9,800 bases of DNA from Candidatus Bathyarchaeota archaeon (GTDB lineage Archaea > Thermoproteota > Bathyarchaeia > Bathyarchaeales > Bathycorpusculaceae), in contig JACUTN010000031.1 of the NCBI GenBank assembly GCA_014859805.1, forward strand, positions 1 to 9,800, in the 5' to 3' direction. Every line of letters begins with the position of its first letter. The stretch's first letter is position 1. The position numbers were made by a program, and so were the translations under genes. The notes beneath the pieces were generated by a model. That model saw nothing but the letters and a program-made list of their open reading frames with translations, had not been told where the DNA came from and did not search any database. Below are positions 6,355-9,800 of the stretch, in pieces.

Positions 6355-7175
6355 TTTGCTTTCGCTTCCAACAGATTGAGCAATTTTTCTCGTGCCTCGT
6401 AAACGTCGATGACTTCCTTTGGAAGTTGAAAATCGGATAGTTGTAGGAAAATTTGAGTTATTTGTGGTGGCACGATTGACGCTTGGGTTAAGACTTCAGG
6501 GTTTGTAAGCACTTTTCGTGCTTCACCATCAGCTACTATTCTTCCTCCTCGCATTAACAGAACTCTTGGGCTGCATTCAGCCACGAACTCCACATCGTGC
6601 GTAACAATGATTATGGTTTTTCTTTGAGCTTTCATTTGCAGGATGAACTGAAGAAGGTTCTCTTTTTGTCTGTAGTCTTGCCCTATGGTTGGTTCATCTA
6701 ACATCAATATTTTTGGGTTCCACGCTAAAATTGAAGCTAATGCTACACGTTTCCTTTCTCCGCCGCTGAGCATGAAGGGCGAGGTTTCTCTATATTGTGT
6801 TAAGCCTAAAAGGTTTAGAGCCCATGTCACTCGCCTCTTTATTATTTTCTCTTCAAATCCGAAATTCTTTAGTGCAAAAGCTATTTCTTCCTCAACTGTT
6901 TCGCTGAAAAGTTGGCGATCCGGGTTTTGGAAGACGAATCCAACGTTTCTGGCTAGGGTTGCGACGCTAACTTTTGTTGTGTTCACCCCGTCAATATGCA
7001 CGGTTCCTTTAGTCGGCTTTAACAGTCCGTTAAAGTGTTTGACTAGAGTTGTTTTTCCAGCGCCATTTTCTCCCATTATGGCTACAAACTCACCGTTTTT
7101 GATTGTTAAGGATACGCCTTTTAATGCTTCTACACCGTTTGGATATGTGAAGTAAACGTTTTTGGCTTCAATCAT
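6351..7175 (-). CDS. ecfA: ECF transporter ATP-binding protein (second EcfA)
   Basis: One of two ABC ATPases of the ECF module, 274 residues. Visible motifs: Walker A GENGAGKT (35-42), Q-loop in FQNPDRQLF (82-90), signature LSGGERKR (136-143), Walker B ILMLDE (156-161), D-loop region PTIGQD (162-167) and H-loop His193 in VTHD. FQNPxxQLF is characteristic of EcfA/CbiO ATPases. The D-loop reads IGQD rather than the common SxLD, a form I know from the second ATPase half of YkoD-type transporters; this marks it as the partner, not a copy, of the other EcfA. The C-terminal region (about 225-274) is the EcfA dimerisation extension. It starts with ATG inside the stop of the preceding gene; GGGAGG about 13 bases upstream is a rather distant ribosome binding site. 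EcfA1 versus EcfA2 labels would need a tree. Confidence -1.
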   Translation of the reverse strand: MIEAKNVYFTYPNGVEALKGVSLTIKNGEFVAIMGENGAGKTTLVKHFNGLLKPTKGTVHIDGVNTTKVSVATLARNVGFVFQNPDRQLFSETVEEEIAFALKNFGFEEKIIKRRVTWALNLLGLTQYRETSPFMLSGGERKRVALASILAWNPKILMLDEPTIGQDYRQKENLLQFILQMKAQRKTIIIVTHDVEFVAECSPRVLLMRGGRIVADGEARKVLTNPEVLTQASIVPPQITQIFLQLSDFQLPKEVIDVYEAREKLLNLLEAKAK

Positions 7176-8023
7176 TGGCTTTTGAGCGCCTCCCTTAGCA
7201 TGGCTGCCATCTCATCTGAAGACAACGGGACCGTGTTGCTGAGGTTTACTCTGTCTTTCCGGAGTATCTGGTAGAGGCGTGTTGGCTTTGGAATTCCCAC
7301 TCCGATTAGGCGGGCTTGTTCAGAGCTTAAAATTTCTCGGGGTTCTCCGTCGAGAACGATCTTTCCATCGTCCATTATGGCAATGTGATTTGCGTATCTT
7401 GCAGTTAAGTCAAGTCTATGTTCAACAAGCACTACGGTGATTCCGAGCTTTCTGTTTAAATCGTAAATGACTTCAAATATTCTCTTTGCACCCAACGGGT
7501 CGAGGAAGGATGTTGGCTCGTCTAGAACTATTATTTCTGGTTGCATGGCTAAAACAGACGCAATTGCTACACGTTGTTGTTGTCCGCCTGAAAGTTCGTG
7601 GGGCGCTCTTTCCCTTAGGTCATATATTCCTGTGAGGTTAAGTGCCCAGTCCACCCTCTTTCGCATTTCTTCTCTTGGGGCTCCAAGGTTTTCAAGTCCG
7701 AAGGCTACGTCCTTCTCTACGGACAGGGCGAAAAGTTGGTTTTCCGGATTTTGGAAAACAAGTCCTACATGTTTTGCCATTTCATAGATTGGTTGTTCGG
7801 AAATTCTGAGTCCTGCGACTGTTATTTCGCCTTCTAGTTCGCCTTGGTAGAAGTGTGGGATTAATCCGTTGAAGCATCGGCAGAGTGTTGTTTTTCCACA
7901 TCCGCTTGGGCCTGTGATTAGGACGAATTCTCCTTTGTCAATTTTTATGGAAACGTCTCTAATTGATGGTTTTGTTCCACTGGGATAAGTATATGTGAGG
8001 TTTTCTGTTTCTATTATTGACAT
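7172..8023 (-). CDS. ecfA: ECF transporter ATP-binding protein (first EcfA)
   Basis: First ATPase gene of the ECF operon, 283 residues. Motifs: Walker A GPSGCGKT (38-45), Q-loop in FQNPENQLF (90-98), signature LSGGQQQR (144-151), Walker B IIVLDE (164-169), D-loop SFLD (172-175) and H-loop His202 in EHR. FNGLIPHFYQGELEG (51-65) and the QNPENQLF Q-loop are typical of archaeal EcfA. The C-terminal extension (about 225-283) fits EcfA dimer contacts. It lies 39 bases after the DHH phosphoesterase gene; this gap is too short for a riboswitch of usual size, and I see no strong ribosome binding site. The MSIIETENLTYTYPSG start is the usual beginning for the family. It could be cotranscribed with the genes before it. 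It hydrolyses ATP together with the second EcfA to drive uptake. Confidence -1.
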   Translation of the reverse strand: MSIIETENLTYTYPSGTKPSIRDVSIKIDKGEFVLITGPSGCGKTTLCRCFNGLIPHFYQGELEGEITVAGLRISEQPIYEMAKHVGLVFQNPENQLFALSVEKDVAFGLENLGAPREEMRKRVDWALNLTGIYDLRERAPHELSGGQQQRVAIASVLAMQPEIIVLDEPTSFLDPLGAKRIFEVIYDLNRKLGITVVLVEHRLDLTARYANHIAIMDDGKIVLDGEPREILSSEQARLIGVGIPKPTRLYQILRKDRVNLSNTVPLSSDEMAAMLREALKSQ

Positions 8024-8062
8024 GCTGTTGGTGCCTGCCTATTTGTAAGCGGGTTCATTTTC

Positions 8063-9073
8063 TCATTTAAGAGTAGCTACTTGATTTCTAGTTAACTTTT
8101 CCTTTAAAAGCCGTAAACAACGCTTAAAGACGGTTTGAATGTCTCCTGCTCCGTTCACTCCGGCTGCTGTGGAATGTCCACCACCCATGCCATGCAGATG
8201 TTCGCCCAGCGGTCTGGCTATATCTCTGCCAAGGTGGATGCCAGTTTTTTTGTAAAATTCGCGGGCTGCACGCAAACTAATTTCTAGATTTTCATTTTTC
8301 TGTCCAGCCACAACTGCGACATGAGCGCCTAATTCGATTATTGCCCGCGCTGCTGAGGCTTGGTAGGCGCTGACGTGTGAAAACGCAATGATCCATTCGT
8401 TGATTCTAACGAGTTTGATTCTTCTGGAGGCTTTTAGTCTTGCAACTCGTTCTGAAAATTCCATGGGGAGTGAGAGCAGAGACATGGTCTCTTGAGCGTT
8501 TACTCCAGCGTCAACTAGTTCTGCGACTTTTTTCAGTGTGGATGAGTTGGCTATGATGAAGTGGCGTGTGTCAAAGGCTATGCCTAAAAACAGTGCTTTT
8601 GCCTCGTTTTCGTCTAGTTTAACGTCGGTCTGCTTATAGAAGTCGTAGACGATCTCGCATGTTGAGGAGACTTCTTCGTTTGTTATGTACAGTTTTGCTA
8701 GCTGTTGTGTTTCTGGGTGGGGTGCGTGATGGTCAATAACTATGATTGGCGCTTTTGAGGTTTTCACTTTTTCAGCTAGATTGTTTAGTTGTTGGATTGT
8801 GTTGGTGTCCAGTAGAATTGTCACGTCAGAATTTTCCACGCTAGGTCGTGTTTCCACTTTTATAGGTAAATGTTTGAGTAGATGTTTTGAAAGTCGGCTT
8901 ATTCCGTGAGGTGCTCCAATCTCAACTTCAAGATTGGGGTTGAAATGTTTTAGTAGGCTTTTGAAGGCGTAGGCTGAACAGATAGCATCTGGGTCAGCGT
9001 TGTGGTGGCATAGTAAAACCGCAACTTTAGCATTTGATTCATGTAGGATTTTGGTTATTTCTTGGAATGACAT
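8063..9073 (-). CDS. DHH/DHHA1 family phosphoesterase
   Basis: Predicted metal-dependent phosphoesterase of the DHH superfamily, 336 residues, cytoplasmic. The DHH domain (about 1-175) has motif I HHNADPDAICSA (23-34, metal-binding His24, Asp27 and Asp29 by analogy), motif II LLDTN (87-91), the DHH triad at 114-116 in VIDHHAPH and motif IV GIAFDT (164-169). The DHHA1 domain (about 220-325) ends with GMGGGHSTAAG (295-305), the substrate-binding GGGH motif. This layout is that of RecJ-like/NrnA-like nucleases and nanoRNases; small archaeal members may act on oligonucleotides or cyclic dinucleotides, but the sequence does not decide which. The ATG has AGGG 7 bases upstream and lies within the preceding gene, giving a 19-base overlap and probable coupling. 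All expected catalytic residues are present. It is shorter than archaeal GAN-type RecJ proteins, which I recall as longer than 450 residues. Confidence -1.
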   Translation of the reverse strand: MSFQEITKILHESNAKVAVLLCHHNADPDAICSAYAFKSLLKHFNPNLEVEIGAPHGISRLSKHLLKHLPIKVETRPSVENSDVTILLDTNTIQQLNNLAEKVKTSKAPIIVIDHHAPHPETQQLAKLYITNEEVSSTCEIVYDFYKQTDVKLDENEAKALFLGIAFDTRHFIIANSSTLKKVAELVDAGVNAQETMSLLSLPMEFSERVARLKASRRIKLVRINEWIIAFSHVSAYQASAARAIIELGAHVAVVAGQKNENLEISLRAAREFYKKTGIHLGRDIARPLGEHLHGMGGGHSTAAGVNGAGDIQTVFKRCLRLLKEKLTRNQVATLK

Positions 9074-9354
9074 TTCAGTTCCCTTAAATAATTTTCAGCT
9101 GAGGTGAAGGCTTCTTTTATTGCTTCGTCAACAAGCTTTTGCACGTTGAATTTTTTCATTAGTGGTGATAGCGAAACGTCAACGTCAACCGTGAGGCTTA
9201 CAGGTTTTGTTCCTTCAGTTTCTACACATATGTTTAAGGCTTCTATTCTTTTCGGAGAAACCTTTGATAATACGTATTGTCTGGCGGTTTTTTCCACAAT
9301 TGAGCAGAGTTCTTCAATTTGTTCGCTTTTCAGCTCTGGTATCCCTATTTCCAC
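9055..9354 (-). CDS. DUF3194 family protein, prefoldin-linked
   Basis: Small acidic/basic protein of 99 residues with no transmembrane segment or recognised catalytic motif. The pattern, an N-terminal helix (PELKSEQIEELCSIVEKTAR), a beta strand pair (IEALNICVETEGTKPVSLTV) and a C-terminal helix (LVDEAIKEAFTSAENYL), and its place directly after prefoldin beta match DUF3194, which I know as an archaeal family of unknown function commonly beside that gene. The start is GTG with GGTGG 6 bases upstream, which decides it. Its 3' end overlaps the DHH gene by 19 bases. By context it may serve protein folding or the information-processing genes that commonly neighbour prefoldin, but no function is demonstrated by the sequence. 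Confidence -1.
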   Translation of the reverse strand: MEIGIPELKSEQIEELCSIVEKTARQYVLSKVSPKRIEALNICVETEGTKPVSLTVDVDVSLSPLMKKFNVQKLVDEAIKEAFTSAENYLRELKCHSKK

Positions 9355-9381
9355 AGTTTTCCACCAGAAACGTTTTTGAGG

Positions 9382-9747
9382 CTACGAGGGAGAAACGGGG
9401 CTTAATTCTTTTTGAAGTTTAGTCTGCAAATCCTTCAGTTGTCCTCTTAAGCGTTCTTCTTGCTTTCCGAGAACTTGAACTCGCACGTTAAGTAATTCTT
9501 TCCGTTCGTCCAAGTCGGCGGTTACTTTTGTTTTTTCGGCTTTTACTAGTAGTGAGCCGATTGCTTTGTATATGGTTGTGTCGTCTGCTATTTTTTGTAA
9601 TTCGCTTAGGGCTTGTTCGATTTCGGTTAGTTCGAGTTCTACTTGCTGTTTTTGTGCCAAGATTGTTTGGAGTGTTTGTTGTAGCTGCTGAAGTCTTAGT
9701 AAACGTTCTTGAATTTGAGGTGGAAGCTTCGAAATTTCTTCACTCAC
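9382..9747 (-). CDS. pfdB: Prefoldin beta subunit
   Basis: Subunit of the hexameric prefoldin chaperone (two alpha, four beta), which holds unfolded proteins and passes them to the thermosome. The product is 121 residues: an N-terminal coiled coil (ISKLPPQIQERLLRLQQLQQ onward, about 4-50), the beta-hairpin core with IYKAIGSLLVKAEK (about 59-72), and a C-terminal coiled coil (about 80-117). I chose GTG at 9747 (VSEEISKLPPQ), because it gives the usual family length and has AAGGT 7 bases upstream. A TTG at 9774 would add nine residues (LCRRKVTKV-type) that are not family-like. The frame stays open to the window edge, but that stretch is not convincing as coding. It is followed after 27 bases by the DUF3194 gene. 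Identification is firm. Confidence -1.
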   Translation of the reverse strand: MSEEISKLPPQIQERLLRLQQLQQTLQTILAQKQQVELELTEIEQALSELQKIADDTTIYKAIGSLLVKAEKTKVTADLDERKELLNVRVQVLGKQEERLRGQLKDLQTKLQKELSPVSPS

Positions 9748-9754
9748 TTTTGTT

Positions 9755-9759
9755 ACCTT
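9755..9759 (-). promoter_or_regulatory. Ribosome binding site of prefoldin beta
   Basis: AAGGT on the minus strand lies 7 bases before GTG at 9747 and selects this start over the upstream TTG at 9774. Confidence -1.
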
Positions 9760-9787
9760 CCGTCTGCACAGCAATACATCAAAGCCA

Positions 9788-9796
9788 TTAATTAAA
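9788..9796 (-). promoter_or_regulatory. Possible TATA box upstream of prefoldin beta
   Basis: The minus strand reads TTTAATTAA, centred about 45 bases before the GTG start. Transcription from it would begin near 9766 and leave a short leader that includes the AAGGT ribosome binding site. The same bases also supply stop codons in the other two frames, so they could instead be the tail of an upstream gene. Weak call. Confidence -1.
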
Positions 9797-9800
9797 CATT

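Noticed and set aside
6685..7155. 156-residue plus-strand open frame opposite the second EcfA
   Set aside because: Shadow of a gene with all ABC motifs intact on the other strand.
8024..8062. Riboswitch in front of the ECF operon
   Set aside because: Only 39 bases separate the genes, too little for a known vitamin riboswitch, and no paired structure is evident.
9748..9800. Longer prefoldin start at TTG 9774 or the end of an upstream gene
   Set aside because: TTG lacks a ribosome binding site and its extra residues do not fit the family. The other two frames contain stops here, but too little sequence is available to name an upstream gene.
1..9800. CRISPR arrays, tRNA or rRNA genes, insertion sequences
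   Set aside because: No spaced direct repeats, cloverleaf-like sequence, transposase or terminal inverted repeats were seen on either strand.

Overview
The window reads as part of an archaeal chromosome. The gene at the upstream end encodes the archaeal-type prefoldin beta subunit, followed by a DUF3194 protein, a family I know only from archaea. The other end carries an archaeal adhesion-pilus cluster whose pilin has a class III (prepilin-peptidase) signal. GTG starts are common, TATA-like boxes precede genes, and one gene looks leaderless. A TACK-type lineage, for example an uncultivated Bathyarchaeia-like organism, is my best guess from gene content and style; the sequence alone does not prove it. 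All real genes lie on the minus strand, so transcription runs from the high coordinates to the low ones.

Layout in transcription order. (1) 9747-8063: prefoldin beta, DUF3194 protein and a DHH/DHHA1 phosphoesterase, packed tightly with the last two overlapping. (2) 8023-5560: an ECF transporter energizing module of two ATPases (EcfA) and the transmembrane coupler EcfT, joined by two ATGA stop/start overlaps. No substrate-binding S component is present, so the substrate is unknown. (3) 5573-5304: a short frame that matches only the C-terminal third of 6-phospho-3-hexuloisomerase (PHI, HxlB), apparently a gene remnant. (4) 5303-5129: a non-coding, purine-rich spacer (minus strand) ending in a TATA box. 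(5) 5128-3965: a 387-residue protein with two sugar-isomerase (SIS) domains, probably translated from a leaderless or nearly leaderless mRNA. (6) 3964-3781: spacer with candidate promoter elements. (7) 3780-7: a type IV pilus operon of a TadA/GspE-type assembly ATPase, two TadB/TadC-type (T2SSF) membrane platform proteins and a pilin; it may continue beyond the window.

How the parts work together: the pilus genes form a self-contained assembly machine in which the ATPase drives pilin polymerisation on a two-protein membrane platform. The Ecf genes form a vitamin- or metal-uptake motor that would borrow S components encoded elsewhere. The HxlB remnant next to a divergent tandem-SIS protein suggests local turnover of sugar-phosphate isomerase genes. 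I did not find a clearly new multi-gene system; the least ordinary parts are the tandem-SIS protein and the neighbouring HxlB fragment.
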